Source: Prochlorococcus marinus CUG1415
GTDB lineage: Bacteria; Cyanobacteriota; Cyanobacteriia; PCC-6307; Cyanobiaceae
NCBI RefSeq assembly: GCF_017696015.1
Contig: NZ_JAAORL010000001.1
Location: 62,001-126,000, forward strand
Reading direction: 5' to 3'
Length of the DNA stretch: 64,000 nucleotides
Position 1 is the first letter of the stretch. The number at the start of each line of letters is the position of its first letter. A program made the position numbers and the translations under genes. Below the pieces are notes generated by a model. The model made no database searches. It was not told the origin of the DNA and was given only the letters and a program-made list of their open reading frames with translations. This document shows, one piece after another, positions 6,574-16,164 of the stretch.

Positions 6574-9500
6574 TTGAGATTGGTACATATCAATCAGGTC
6601 GAGTTTGAAAATTTTAAATCTTTTGGGGGAAGTGTAAAAATTCCTCTTGAAGAGGGTTTTACAGTGGTTACTGGGCCTAACGGTTCTGGGAAAAGTAATA
6701 TTTTAGATGGAATTTTATTTTGTTTGGGCTTGGCTAATAGTAGAGGGATGAGGGCAGAAAGATTACCAGATCTAATTAATAATTCCAAAGTTAAAGAGGG
6801 TAAAGCATCAGAAACTTTTGTATCGGTAAAATTTAATATTCAAGATTGGTCTCCCAGAGAGGAACTTCCGCCCTTGGAATTAGAGGACGAAGAAATTTCT
6901 CTTAAGAAGGGTCAGAAAGAATGGGTAGTTTCTAGAAAATTAAGGCTTATGCCTGGTGGTTCGTATGCTTCGACTTACACCTCTGATGGGAAACAATGTA
7001 CCTTGCAACAAGTACAGAGAATATTAAGGGATATTAGTGTTGATCCTGAGGGTAGCAATGTTGTTATGCAGGGTGATGTAACAAGAATAGTATCAATGAA
7101 TAATAAGGAGAGAAGAAATCTGATTGATGAATTAGCAGGAGTCGCACTTTTTGATACAAGAATAGAACAAACTAATGCAAAATTAAATGACGTTTTTGAA
7201 AGACAAGAAAGGTGTGAAATTTTAGAAAATGAATTGGAATCTAGTAAAAATAAGCTTGAAAAAGAATGTGAAAAAGCTAAGCGATATAAAGAGTTAAAGG
7301 CAAAACTGCTCCAAATAAAGGAATTAGAGAAAGTTCTTATTTTTGAAAAACAAGTTCAGCATGTTGAATCTATCGAGAAAAAAGAAACTGATATTGAAAA
7401 AAATAAAATATTATTTAATGAACAAAAAGAATCTATTAATAAGGAAATATCAGTTTTAGAAGGTGCTCTGAAAATACTCGTTGCTGAGCTTAAGGAGAAA
7501 GGAGAGGATACTTTGATAAAAGTGAATTCAGATATTGGAAGTATTAATTCTAGTTTGAGAGAACTAGATAGGATATCAAGTTTGAATAAAGAAGAGGGCA
7601 TTAAATTACAACAACAGAGAGATGAAATTGCAATATCTAAGAGGAATATCGAGTCAGAAAAGATGAGACAAGAAAATTTTGATGATAATTTTCTAAATAA
7701 ATTGAACTTGCAAATTGATCAACTCACCTTAAAGCATAAATTATCCAGAAAAAAACTTTCTGATGCAGCGGGAGAATCTGGAGAATTCTCAAAACAAAGT
7801 ATCAAATTAAATTCTGAGCTGGAAAGTATACAAAATATAATTAATCCCTTGGAAGTAAAAAAAAGGAAAATTGAAGAAGAAACTATTCAAAATAATATTC
7901 AAAAAGATGAATTATATTCTCAGATCGACACCTTAGCTTTAGAAAAGCAGAAACTTTTAGAGAGAAATCAAAGCAAGCAAGAGACCTCCGAAATGAAAAA
8001 TAATAACTTGGCAAGTAATAGCTCGGAAATTAATTCTTTAAAAAATGAAATTGATTTATTAAATAAAACTAAATTAAGGCTAAATAACGAGCAATTAAAG
8101 CTTGAAAAGGATTTATCTAGATTTGAAAGTAGAAAAGAAGCTTTAAATGAATCCAGAGGTTCATATGCTCTAAGAATTCTTTTAGAAGCAGGTTTAGAGG
8201 GTATACATGGCTATGTAGCTCAACTTGGGGAGGTAAGTGAGAAAAATAGATATGCATTAGAAATTGCGGCAGGAAATAGACTCGGTCAAATTGTTGTTGA
8301 CAATGACCATATTGCCGCTAAAGCAATCGAAATTCTTAAAAAGAAGAAGGCGGGGAGATTAACTTTTTTACCTTTAAATAGAATTAAAAGTCAAAAGAAG
8401 AATTATGCAATTTCAAGATTTCAAGATTATAGAGAGCCTGGATTGATAGATAAAGCTATTAATTTAATTACTTTTGATGAAGTTTATTCAGATGTTTTTA
8501 GATATGTTTTTGGGGAGACGTTGGTTTTCTCAGATTTAGCCTCCGCTAGGTCATCTAAACAAAAAATTAGGTTGGTTACTTTAGGTGGTGAATTATTAGA
8601 AGCGAGTGGCGCTATCACTGGCGGCAGCAAGTTAAATAAAGATTTAGCGTATAGATTTGGAATTAATAATGATCTTGATGATTCGATCCCTATAAAAGAA
8701 AGATTATTAGTGATTGAAGAAGCTTTAAAAGAGTCAAATAATGATTTGATCATAAAAAATAATAGACTCAATAAATTAAATTCTAACCGCAGTCAAATAA
8801 TTGAGGATTGTGCTTCATTTAATAAAGAAATTGAAGTAAATAAAAATTCTCTTGAGGTTCTCATTCAAAGAATTGAGGATTGTAAATCGAGATTAAATAA
8901 ACTTGATAATGCTAATAATTTATTAGTTGGGCAGTTAGATTGTTTAACAAATGAATTGAAACCTTATCATAAAAAGTTTGATCAATTGCAAAGCATTCTT
9001 AAGGTTAATTATGAAAAAAATCAACAATCATCACTAATAGCGTTTAATAATGATTTTAATAATCTTGATAAAAAACTTGAATTACTTATTAAGGAGAGAG
9101 ATACATTATTAGATAAGAAGAATCAATCTGCTTTAAATAAAGAACGTATCAATAATTCATTACAAATTACATTATTACAAGAAAAAAACTTGCAGGAATC
9201 TATTAAAGACCTTGCAAATGCTCATAGTGAATGGATAGATAAAAGAGATAAATTTAGAAAAGAGCTTTTAGTGCTCGATAATCAAAAAAATTCTCTGGAG
9301 AAGGATTTAGGGTTATTGAGAAGGAAAAGAGATGAATTAAACTCTTCAATTTCCAATAAAAGGCAAGAATATAATAACTATCTATTGAAGCTAGAATACC
9401 TTGAAAGAGATTTTAATTCTCTTAAAGAAGAGATGAGGAGCGAGAAAATAAAATTAGAAAATTTTAAAAAAGATCTACCTAATCCTTATCCGAATTTTGG

Positions 9501-10164
9501 AGAATATAAAGGGAAGAGTCTTGAATCTTTGCAATCAGAAATCTCGATCATAAATGCAAAACTACAAAGCTTAGAACCTGTAAATATGTTGGCTCTTGAT
9601 GAATTAGAAGAATTAAGCGAGAGATTGAATGGTTTACGAGAAAAATTAAAAATTCTTTCTAATGAAAGATCTGAATTATTGCTGCGAATAGAAACTGTAT
9701 CGACTATGCGTCAAGAGGCTTTTATGCAAGCATTTGTAGAGGTTGATAAACACTTTAGAGAAATTTTTGCGAATTTATCTGATGGAGATGGTTTTCTTCA
9801 GCTTGAAAATCCTAATTCGCCTTTAGAAGGAGGCTTAACTTTAGTTGCGCATCCTAAGGGCAAAAATGTCAGAAGATTAGCCTCTATGTCAGGTGGCGAG
9901 AAATCATTAACTGCTTTGAGTTTTTTATTTGCTTTGCAAAAGTATAAACCTTCACCTTTTTATGCATTAGATGAGGTTGATAGTTTTTTAGATGGTATAA
10001 ATGTTGAAAGGTTGTCCAAATTAATATCTAATCAGTCATCAAATGCTCAATTTATAGTCGTAAGTCATAGAAGACCTATGATAAGTGCGTCTGAAAGAAC
10101 AATTGGTGTTGCGCAAGCAAGAGGTGCTAATACTCAAGTTGTTGGGTTACCAAATGCTGCATAA
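6574..10164 (+). CDS. smc: chromosome segregation ATPase SMC
   Basis: A full-length 1196-residue SMC protein. It has an N-terminal Walker A GPNGSGKS (34-41), a long coiled coil, and a hinge around residues 535-690 with GIHGYVAQLGEV and LLEASGAITGGS. A second coiled coil leads to the C-terminal head with SMSGGEKSLTAL (ABC signature) and YALDEVDSFLD (Walker B). It forms a V-shaped dimer that organises the nucleoid; no ScpA or ScpB lies in the window. No ATG is near the start, so translation probably initiates at TTG 6574 or TTG 6580. The PRC-barrel gene follows 45 bases downstream. Confidence 0.97.
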   Translation: MRLVHINQVEFENFKSFGGSVKIPLEEGFTVVTGPNGSGKSNILDGILFCLGLANSRGMRAERLPDLINNSKVKEGKASETFVSVKFNIQDWSPREELPPLELEDEEISLKKGQKEWVVSRKLRLMPGGSYASTYTSDGKQCTLQQVQRILRDISVDPEGSNVVMQGDVTRIVSMNNKERRNLIDELAGVALFDTRIEQTNAKLNDVFERQERCEILENELESSKNKLEKECEKAKRYKELKAKLLQIKELEKVLIFEKQVQHVESIEKKETDIEKNKILFNEQKESINKEISVLEGALKILVAELKEKGEDTLIKVNSDIGSINSSLRELDRISSLNKEEGIKLQQQRDEIAISKRNIESEKMRQENFDDNFLNKLNLQIDQLTLKHKLSRKKLSDAAGESGEFSKQSIKLNSELESIQNIINPLEVKKRKIEEETIQNNIQKDELYSQIDTLALEKQKLLERNQSKQETSEMKNNNLASNSSEINSLKNEIDLLNKTKLRLNNEQLKLEKDLSRFESRKEALNESRGSYALRILLEAGLEGIHGYVAQLGEVSEKNRYALEIAAGNRLGQIVVDNDHIAAKAIEILKKKKAGRLTFLPLNRIKSQKKNYAISRFQDYREPGLIDKAINLITFDEVYSDVFRYVFGETLVFSDLASARSSKQKIRLVTLGGELLEASGAITGGSKLNKDLAYRFGINNDLDDSIPIKERLLVIEEALKESNNDLIIKNNRLNKLNSNRSQIIEDCASFNKEIEVNKNSLEVLIQRIEDCKSRLNKLDNANNLLVGQLDCLTNELKPYHKKFDQLQSILKVNYEKNQQSSLIAFNNDFNNLDKKLELLIKERDTLLDKKNQSALNKERINNSLQITLLQEKNLQESIKDLANAHSEWIDKRDKFRKELLVLDNQKNSLEKDLGLLRRKRDELNSSISNKRQEYNNYLLKLEYLERDFNSLKEEMRSEKIKLENFKKDLPNPYPNFGEYKGKSLESLQSEISIINAKLQSLEPVNMLALDELEELSERLNGLREKLKILSNERSELLLRIETVSTMRQEAFMQAFVEVDKHFREIFANLSDGDGFLQLENPNSPLEGGLTLVAHPKGKNVRRLASMSGGEKSLTALSFLFALQKYKPSPFYALDEVDSFLDGINVERLSKLISNQSSNAQFIVVSHRRPMISASERTIGVAQARGANTQVVGLPNAA

Positions 10165-10209
10165 ACACACTTTTTTAAATTTATACGTCAGAATGATAAA
10201 AAGGGATTT

Positions 10210-11268
10210 ATGAGTTTGTCTAACACATCTGCAAATAATAATCGTCCTAATTCTGTTCCTAGCGAACGATTATGGTTGAGGTCAGAATTGATGGGAACAC
10301 AAGTTATTACTACTGATACTGGGAGGCGTTTAGGTGTTGTTGGAGAAGTTGTGGTTGATATTGACAGAAGAGAGGTAGTAGCTCTAGGACTTAGAGATAA
10401 TCCACTGACAAGATTTTTACCAGGCTTACCAAAATGGATGCCCTTAGAAAGTATAAAGCAAGTTGGAGATGTCATATTAGTCGATTCCCTAGATTCATTG
10501 AGTGAAGGTTTTTCTCCAGAAAGATATGGAAAGGTAATTAATTGTCAGGTGATTACAGAATCTGGACAACTTTTAGGGCGAGTTCTTGGGTTTTCTTTTG
10601 ATATCGAGACTGGGGATTTAATTTCTCTTGTAATGGGTGCAGTTGGCGTTCCGCTTTTGGGGGAGGGTGTTTTAAGTACTTGGGAAATTCCTTCTGAGGA
10701 AATAGTAAGTAGTGGTACGGATAGGATTATTGTTTATGAAGGTGCTGAAGAAAAATTGAACCAATTAAGTAGTGGTCTACTTGAGAAACTTGGAGTAGGG
10801 GGCTCTTCATGGGATGAAAGGGAAGCAAATGGGTACTCAGCAAATCTTGTCCCCGTTGAGAATCAGTTACTGTCTGGATCGGAATCAGAACAAACAAACA
10901 ATTTGGTTGAAGAATATGAAGAAGAAGTTCTTGAAAACGATGATTATGAAGATGATTATGAAGATGATTATGAAGATGAACTGGAATACGTTGAAATAAA
11001 GAGTTCTGCAGACGTAATGAATAATAGTAAAAAACTATATATGGAAAATGATTATCCTGATCAGATCGAGAATCACAATACTTTGAATCAAATAGATGAA
11101 CAAAAAGATATCGATCTTAAACAAAAGAAAAAGTCAAATAATAATTTGGCATCGAAAAGACCAATTCAAAATGCAACAGAAACTTTAGATATTGAACCAT
11201 TAGATGAACAAAATTTAGTTAAGGATAATCAAAAATCAGAAACTTTTGAAATTGATGATCCCTGGTAA
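10210..11268 (+). CDS. double PRC-barrel domain protein with acidic tail
   Basis: This 352-residue protein has two successive PRC-barrel beta domains. The first (about 17-90) carries LMGTQVITTDTGRRLGVVGEVVVD and the second (about 105-180) QVITESGQLLGRVLGFSFD. PRC barrels sit in photosynthetic reaction centres and in RimM, and stand-alone cyanobacterial versions are of unknown function. The C-terminal 150 residues are acidic, low-complexity and probably disordered, including a three-fold DDYE repeat encoded by a 12-bp DNA repeat. It lies immediately after smc and may share its transcript. The stop abuts the convergent LpxB-like stop with no gap. Confidence 0.85.
   Translation: MSLSNTSANNNRPNSVPSERLWLRSELMGTQVITTDTGRRLGVVGEVVVDIDRREVVALGLRDNPLTRFLPGLPKWMPLESIKQVGDVILVDSLDSLSEGFSPERYGKVINCQVITESGQLLGRVLGFSFDIETGDLISLVMGAVGVPLLGEGVLSTWEIPSEEIVSSGTDRIIVYEGAEEKLNQLSSGLLEKLGVGGSSWDEREANGYSANLVPVENQLLSGSESEQTNNLVEEYEEEVLENDDYEDDYEDDYEDELEYVEIKSSADVMNNSKKLYMENDYPDQIENHNTLNQIDEQKDIDLKQKKKSNNNLASKRPIQNATETLDIEPLDEQNLVKDNQKSETFEIDDPW
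10939..10980 (+). repeat. 12-bp in-frame tandem repeat (DDYE coding)
   Basis: GATGATTATGAA is repeated exactly three times at 10939-10974 and followed by a half copy, GATGAA. It encodes the DDYE repeat of the acidic tail of the PRC-barrel protein. A multiple of three bases keeps the frame, so copy number can vary between strains by slippage without breaking the gene. Confidence 0.9.
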
Positions 11269-12537
11269 TTAACAAAGTTTTTTTATTGAATTAAAAATTA
11301 TATAAGCAAGTTTTTCTGCAGCTCCTTTCCCTCCTCTTTCTTTGACTAAATTATCACTAATATTTTTTAATTGATCCCTATCTTGAATTAGAAATAATAC
11401 TTCCCTTGCAATTTTTTCAGGCGAAATATTGCCTATCCTTTCTGGAACAATCATTTTTTTTGCTTTAATATTTGGCCATGCAAAAAACTTCTTTTTTTTA
11501 AAATAAAAATATTTAACTATAAATGTTAGGAATCTGTTAATGAATGAAATTTTCCCAATTACTCCAAAAATACCATCCCAGGCATTCATCATATTTAAAT
11601 GTTGAGTTGGTAGAACTACTAACATTGGAAGAGCTATTGCTGCTAATTCTGCAGTATTTGCCCCCACAGTTGTAATAGCAAGATCACATTCTTTTAATAT
11701 CTCATAGCAAGGATGTTTCTTGATTAGATAAATTTTTGTATTTTTTGATGTTTCAATTACATAATCAAAACAGGAGTTTTTCATATTTTGAATTGTTTTG
11801 ATTTTTGATGAGTAATATTTTGTAATAGGATTTTTTTGGCTTTGAAAGAATAAATATTCACTTTTATTGGTGGTTGGGGCAATGGGGATTATAAACTTTA
11901 TATTTTGATTTTTTTTTGCTATGTGATCTGCTATTTCTAAGAAGAAAGGAATTCCAATAGAGAGTTTGGCTTTTTTAGACCCAGGTAACAATGCAATATA
12001 GTTTTTTTCTTTATCTTTTAATGATATTTCACTATTTAGTTTGATATCTGCCATCAAATCCCCTATGATTTGACACTTATTTTTATATCTTTGAGGTATA
12101 AGCTCTTTTACTTTCACATTCATAGCTGCAATTTCGTTTGTCCATTGAGGCCATCTTGCAATCCATTCAGCATATGTGATATTCATATAACCTAATCTTT
12201 TAGCTAGTAAAATGCTCCAAAATTGATCCCCACCAAGGAAAATAACCATTCCTTTTTTTGGCCAATTAGCAAACGAATGTGGGTTTATTAATAATTTCCA
12301 AAAACTCTTTGATTTTGTAATTAATTCGAATTTATTCCATGAGTGTGCGACTGTAAATTCTTTACCAGTTGCATTTGGACAAGGAACCAGAACCAACCTA
12401 AGAATGAAATCTAGTTTCTCGTTATCACATAGAGATCCATTTATTTTGTTAAGCTCCTCTACTACAGGCCTTACCCATGTAGCTAATTCACCAGGACCAT
12501 TAGATACTATAACTACTGCAAGTGATTTTTTGTTCAT
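11269..12537 (-). CDS. LpxB-related glycosyltransferase family protein
   Basis: This 422-residue protein resembles lipid-A-disaccharide synthase. It has an N-terminal VIVSNGPGELATWVRPVVEEL (nucleotide-sugar transferase first strand and loop), LLPGSKKAKL in the middle, and GANTAELAAIALPMLVVLPTQ with the conserved ATxELA-type site. Cyanobacteria encode a distinct LpxB-like group; Prochlorococcus HL strains lack much of the lipid A pathway, so the acceptor is unknown. The start at ATG 12537 is preferred because a longer frame would run through the tRNA-Leu gene. It lies just downstream of that tRNA. Confidence 0.8.
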   Translation of the reverse strand: MNKKSLAVVIVSNGPGELATWVRPVVEELNKINGSLCDNEKLDFILRLVLVPCPNATGKEFTVAHSWNKFELITKSKSFWKLLINPHSFANWPKKGMVIFLGGDQFWSILLAKRLGYMNITYAEWIARWPQWTNEIAAMNVKVKELIPQRYKNKCQIIGDLMADIKLNSEISLKDKEKNYIALLPGSKKAKLSIGIPFFLEIADHIAKKNQNIKFIIPIAPTTNKSEYLFFQSQKNPITKYYSSKIKTIQNMKNSCFDYVIETSKNTKIYLIKKHPCYEILKECDLAITTVGANTAELAAIALPMLVVLPTQHLNMMNAWDGIFGVIGKISFINRFLTFIVKYFYFKKKKFFAWPNIKAKKMIVPERIGNISPEKIAREVLFLIQDRDQLKNISDNLVKERGGKGAAEKLAYIIFNSIKKLC

Positions 12538-12562
12538 TGCAGTTAAACCAGAATACATCAAA

Positions 12563-12644
12563 TGCGGACGGCGAGACTTGAACTCGCAAGGCCTAAGCCA
12601 CACGCTCCTTAGACGTGCGCGTCTACCAATTCCGCCACGTCCGC
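12563..12644 (-). tRNA. tRNA-Leu (anticodon AAG)
   Basis: The 82-base minus-strand gene folds as a class II tRNA. Its 7-bp acceptor stem is GCGGACG/CGTCCGC with discriminator A. The D arm is GCGGAATTGGTAGACGC and the anticodon stem CACGT/GCGTG surrounds the loop CTAAGGA. A variable arm and the T arm GCGAGTTCAAGTCTCGC follow. The anticodon at loop positions 3-5 is AAG, reading CUU and, if A34 is deaminated to inosine, CUC and CUA. CCA is not encoded. The variable arm is the long leucine type. Confidence 0.95.
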
Positions 12645-12906
12645 AAAGGGCTTTCAAGCACAGCTAGGTGCCTTAACCTTAAAAATATCATACATTATGA
12701 CTGTAATCAGGATGTAGTTCTCAGAGGGAATTTTTGAATATTGTGAATTATTTTTCTATTGCATAAAACAAATATTTTTACTCATTTAACGTTCGAGGTT
12801 GTATTGTAAAAAAATGTCCTAAGATCACTAAAAAAATTTTGTTAAATACTTTGGCAAATAATTTTTTATTTTAAGTCATTTTCATTTCTTCAATTTAATT
12901 TTCATA

Positions 12907-14256
12907 ATGGTTGAAAAAGTTTTAATTGCTAATCGTGGAGAAATAGCTTTACGAATTGTCAGAAGTTGTAGAGAACTAGGTATTTCAACAGTGGCAGTTT
13001 TTAGCACTGTAGATAAAAAAGCATTGCATGTTCAGCTTGCTGATGAAGCAGTTTGTGTTGGAGACTCGCTAAGTAATAAGAGTTATTTAAATATTCCAAA
13101 TATACTTGCTGCTGCTACATCTAGAGGCGTTGATGCTATTCATCCTGGTTATGGATTTCTTGCTGAAAATGATAAATTTGCTGAGATGTGTAACGACCAT
13201 GGCATAGTTTTTATTGGGCCATCTCCTAAAGCTATTAGATCTATGGGAGATAAATCCACAGCTAAAGAAACTATGGAAGAAGTAGGAGTTCCAACAGTAC
13301 CTGGAAGTAAAGGCTTGTTATCTAATGTTGATGAGGCTTATAAATTGGCAGAGGATATTGGCTATCCAGTAATTATCAAAGCAACTGCTGGAGGAGGTGG
13401 AAGAGGCATGAGGTTGGTTGAAAATGCAGATAATCTTGAAAAAATGTTTAAAGCAGCTCAAGGTGAAGCAGAAGCAGCTTTTGGTAATGATGGTCTATAT
13501 ATGGAAAAATTTATAAAGAAGCCAAGACATGTAGAAATTCAAATTTTGGCAGATAGGTCGGGTAACGTTGTTCATTTAGGAGAGCGAGATTGTTCAGTTC
13601 AAAGAAGACATCAGAAATTATTGGAAGAGTCTCCTAGCCCTGCAATTAACACCGAACTAAGAAAAAAAATGGGAAATGCAGCGATTGCTGCTGCAAAAAG
13701 TATCGGTTACGAAGGAGCTGGTACAGTTGAATTTTTAGTCGATGATGATGATAATTTTTATTTCATGGAAATGAACACTAGGATTCAAGTTGAACATCCT
13801 GTTACTGAAATGGTTACAGGCGTAGACTTAATAGCTGAGCAAATTAAGATCGCAAGCGGAGCTAACTTGGAATTTAATCAAGATGATATCAATTTAAATG
13901 GTCATGCCATTGAATGTAGAATCAATGCTGAAGATCCATCTCATAATTTCCGGCCATCACCTGGAAAAATAACTGGGTGGCTTCCTCCCGGAGGTCCTGG
14001 TGTAAGAGTGGATAGTCATGTTTATACTGGTTATGAAATACCTCCATTTTATGACTCCTTAATTGGTAAATTAATAGTCTGGGGAAAAGATCGAAATACT
14101 GCAATTAAACGTATGAATAGGGCCTTAAATGAATGCGCAGTAACCGGTATTCCTACAACAATTAACTTTCATTTAACCTTATTGAATAAAGCTAAATTTA
14201 AGGAAGGTAAGATACATACAAAATATGTTGAAGAAGAATTGTTACCCAATTACTGA
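12907..14256 (+). CDS. accC: acetyl-CoA carboxylase biotin carboxylase subunit
   Basis: This 449-residue ATP-grasp enzyme carboxylates biotin on AccB in the first step of fatty-acid synthesis. Clear motifs are [12 protein letters not shown] at the start, the glycine-rich ATP loop [12 protein letters not shown], the HVEIQILAD and [15 protein letters not shown] blocks, and [15 protein letters not shown] with the metal-binding Glu and catalytic Arg. Length is exactly typical. The preceding 262-base gap holds no ORF I can support and probably carries its promoter. The other acc subunits are not in the window. Confidence 0.97.
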   Translation: MVEKVLIANRGEIALRIVRSCRELGISTVAVFSTVDKKALHVQLADEAVCVGDSLSNKSYLNIPNILAAATSRGVDAIHPGYGFLAENDKFAEMCNDHGIVFIGPSPKAIRSMGDKSTAKETMEEVGVPTVPGSKGLLSNVDEAYKLAEDIGYPVIIKATAGGGGRGMRLVENADNLEKMFKAAQGEAEAAFGNDGLYMEKFIKKPRHVEIQILADRSGNVVHLGERDCSVQRRHQKLLEESPSPAINTELRKKMGNAAIAAAKSIGYEGAGTVEFLVDDDDNFYFMEMNTRIQVEHPVTEMVTGVDLIAEQIKIASGANLEFNQDDINLNGHAIECRINAEDPSHNFRPSPGKITGWLPPGGPGVRVDSHVYTGYEIPPFYDSLIGKLIVWGKDRNTAIKRMNRALNECAVTGIPTTINFHLTLLNKAKFKEGKIHTKYVEEELLPNY

Positions 14257-14274
14257 GGAATAATTAAATAATCT

Positions 14275-14589
14275 CTATGAGATGTGTGTATGCAATGCAA
14301 GTTTTATAAGCCCTTGTTGACCTACTAAAATCTCTCTTAAAAAACTGATGACTCCAATCCAAATTACTGGTCCTATATCAACTCCTCCTATAGGGGGAAT
14401 TAATTTCCTTGTTTGATTAAGGATAGAGCTTGATGGTATCGAAATGAATAACCACAAACCTTTACTTAAATCAATTTTTGGGTACCAAGTAAGAATTAAT
14501 CTAATTAAGAAAACTATAGTTAGATATGATAAAGAAATTCCTAAACTAATATCTAAAATTTGGAGAGAGTTTTCAAGCAAGGAAATCAC
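14275..14589 (-). CDS. YggT family membrane protein
   Basis: This 104-residue protein has two hydrophobic regions and the family core: LSYLTIVFLIRLILTWYP followed by PSSSILNQTRKLIPPIGGVDIGPVIWI. In cyanobacteria and chloroplasts YggT/Ycf19-type proteins (CCB3, YlmG) are involved in cytochrome b6 haem attachment or nucleoid distribution. The likely start is GTG 14589, as no ATG is suitably placed. It converges on accC with an 18-base gap and is divergent from psbX. Confidence 0.88.
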   Translation of the reverse strand: MISLLENSLQILDISLGISLSYLTIVFLIRLILTWYPKIDLSKGLWLFISIPSSSILNQTRKLIPPIGGVDIGPVIWIGVISFLREILVGQQGLIKLALHTHIS

Positions 14590-14670
14590 AAATATTTAAT
14601 TCATCTTAATAAATAACCCATTAAATAGTATTTAATTCGTATTATAAATTGAGAATTAAATATTTAAAAA

Positions 14671-14856
14671 GTGTTTCAAATTTCAAATTTATTACTAGCT
14701 GCGGATTTTTCTGCCCAAGTTGCAAATAATTCCGCAGTTGGAATGATAGGTAGTTTTATTGCAGCCGCTTTACTTATCGTAATTCCAGCCACAGCCTTTT
14801 TGATTTTTGTTAGCCAAAAAGACTCCCTTGATCGTACTTCTACTGGAAGACGCTAG
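14671..14856 (+). CDS. psbX: photosystem II protein PsbX
   Basis: This 61-residue protein has one transmembrane span and ends [18 protein letters not shown]. This matches the IPATVGLIFISQKDKIQR pattern of PsbX, a peripheral PSII subunit near cytochrome b559 and the QB site. The N-terminus is about 20 residues longer than in freshwater PsbX. The start is GTG 14671. ycf66 follows on the same strand 78 bases downstream, a pairing also expected in picocyanobacteria. Confidence 0.9.
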   Translation: MFQISNLLLAADFSAQVANNSAVGMIGSFIAAALLIVIPATAFLIFVSQKDSLDRTSTGRR

Positions 14857-14934
14857 TTTTTATAGAAGTTTTAAGTAAACTATATATAGGGTGATTTATT
14901 TTTCCCTTTAAAACATAAATTTTGGAGAAAGAAT

Positions 14935-15864
14935 GTGGTCAATGCTAGTCTCAATTGGGCCAGTATTGTTGGTATAGTTCTTGCAGTATGTGGAGGCGGT
15001 CTTTACTTTTTACGATCCGTTAAACCTGCATTAGCAAGAGATTATGATGTCTTCTTTGCAGCTATAGGACTTTTGTGCGGTGGAATATTATTTTTTCAAG
15101 GCTGGAGATTAGATCCTATCCTTCAGTTTGGTCAGTTTTTATTGGCAGGAACTACAGTTTTTTTCGCATACGAAAGTGTTAGGTTGAGGGGAGTTGCTAC
15201 GGATCAAGCTAGAAGGTCCTCTTATTTTGATGATGATCCTATTTCTGATGAGCCTAGGAATTCTAGAGGTCGTTTTAATGAAGATTACGAAAGGTTTGAA
15301 GAATCTGAAAGACCATCTAGAAGATTCAAACCTCAAGAAGATGATTTTGAAGAAGAATATATAGAGGGGATATCTCGCAGGAGGAATGTTTCAAGAGCTA
15401 TACCTGCTTCTGCTGTAAGTAGAAGAAGGCCAGCTGCAAGAGAAGTAAATCAATTTGAAAATGACGAACCTATAAGAAGAAGAAGGCAGAATTCTGAAGA
15501 TAGAAATAGTAATGAGGCATTAAGAAATAAATTTGGTGAAAGAAGAAGTACTTCTCGAAATGAAGTTAAAACAGGGTCAAGACCCAGAAGGAATCAGACA
15601 ATATCAAGACAAGCAAATATTTCTTCTTCTGATGATTCTTCTCCATTAAGAAAGAAATCCACAAGATCTCCCATTAGGCAGCAAACTTCAAAAGATCAAG
15701 TAGAGGATGCATCATTCAAAGATGCGGATGCAGTAAAAAAACCTCGTGTAACTCGTAGAGTAAACTCTACTGAGAGATCAAGTTCAAAAAATCAAAGTGG
15801 TAGATATACCGTTGGGAAAAATAGAAAGAAACCTAGAGATAACAGTTCTAGATTTGACGATTAA
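14935..15864 (+). CDS. ycf66: Ycf66 family protein
   Basis: This 309-residue protein has the Ycf66 membrane domain in its first 85 residues: SIVGIVLAVCGGGLYFLRSVKPALARDYDVFFAAIGLLCGG, split by the invariant RDxDxFFA loop, then QGWRLDPILQFGQ. The rest is a long, Arg/Ser-rich, highly charged and probably disordered tail. Function is unknown; it is kept in cyanobacteria and some plastids. The start is GTG 14935 after a GGAGAAAG ribosome site; an out-of-frame ATG overlaps it. The stop abuts the convergent hli stop. Confidence 0.9.
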   Translation: MVNASLNWASIVGIVLAVCGGGLYFLRSVKPALARDYDVFFAAIGLLCGGILFFQGWRLDPILQFGQFLLAGTTVFFAYESVRLRGVATDQARRSSYFDDDPISDEPRNSRGRFNEDYERFEESERPSRRFKPQEDDFEEEYIEGISRRRNVSRAIPASAVSRRRPAAREVNQFENDEPIRRRRQNSEDRNSNEALRNKFGERRSTSRNEVKTGSRPRRNQTISRQANISSSDDSSPLRKKSTRSPIRQQTSKDQVEDASFKDADAVKKPRVTRRVNSTERSSSKNQSGRYTVGKNRKKPRDNSSRFDD

Positions 15865-16158
15865 TTATAAGATTCCCGCCCATTTTAAAAATGATTGTTG
15901 ACTTAATAATTCAATTAGTATTATTGCTAAGAATCCAATCATAGCAAATCTTCCATTAGTTATTTCTGAATACCTACTCCATCCAAACTGATAGTTATCA
16001 TCAACTTCCTCAGATAATTTGTCATCTTTTTCTGTCTTGGTTAGTTCATCAGCAGGGGATGGTTTATCATCAACTTCCTCAGATAATTTGTCATCTTTTT
16101 CTGTCTTGGTTAGTTCATCAGCAGGGGATGGTTTATTGTCAAATTCTTCTTTTGTCAT
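15865..16158 (-). CDS. hli: high-light-inducible protein with duplicated linker
   Basis: This 97-residue protein ends in one chlorophyll a/b-binding-like helix, with YSEITNGRFAMIGFLAIILIE giving the ExxNGRxAMxGF core that binds chlorophyll and carotenoid. Hli proteins protect photosystems and chlorophyll synthesis under high light. The N-terminal half is acidic and consists of two identical 23-residue units (DKPSPADELTKTEKDDKLSE...), encoded by an exact 69-bp tandem duplication. That makes it longer than the usual 40-70-residue Hli. It is convergent with ycf66 with no gap. Confidence 0.9.
   Translation of the reverse strand: MTKEEFDNKPSPADELTKTEKDDKLSEEVDDKPSPADELTKTEKDDKLSEEVDDNYQFGWSRYSEITNGRFAMIGFLAIILIELLSQQSFLKWAGIL
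15995..16132 (-). repeat. exact 69-bp tandem duplication inside hli
   Basis: Two adjacent, base-for-base identical 69-bp copies lie at 15995-16063 and 16064-16132. They encode two copies of a 23-residue acidic linker unit of the high-light-inducible protein. The absence of any synonymous difference indicates a recent duplication or recent homogenisation. Confidence 0.95.
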
Positions 16159-16164
16159 AATTTA

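Noticed and set aside
12538-12657. N-terminal extension of the LpxB-like frame (Arg-rich)
   Set aside because: It is a read-through of the tRNA-Leu gene on the same strand; the tRNA folds fully, and homology starts at ATG 12537.
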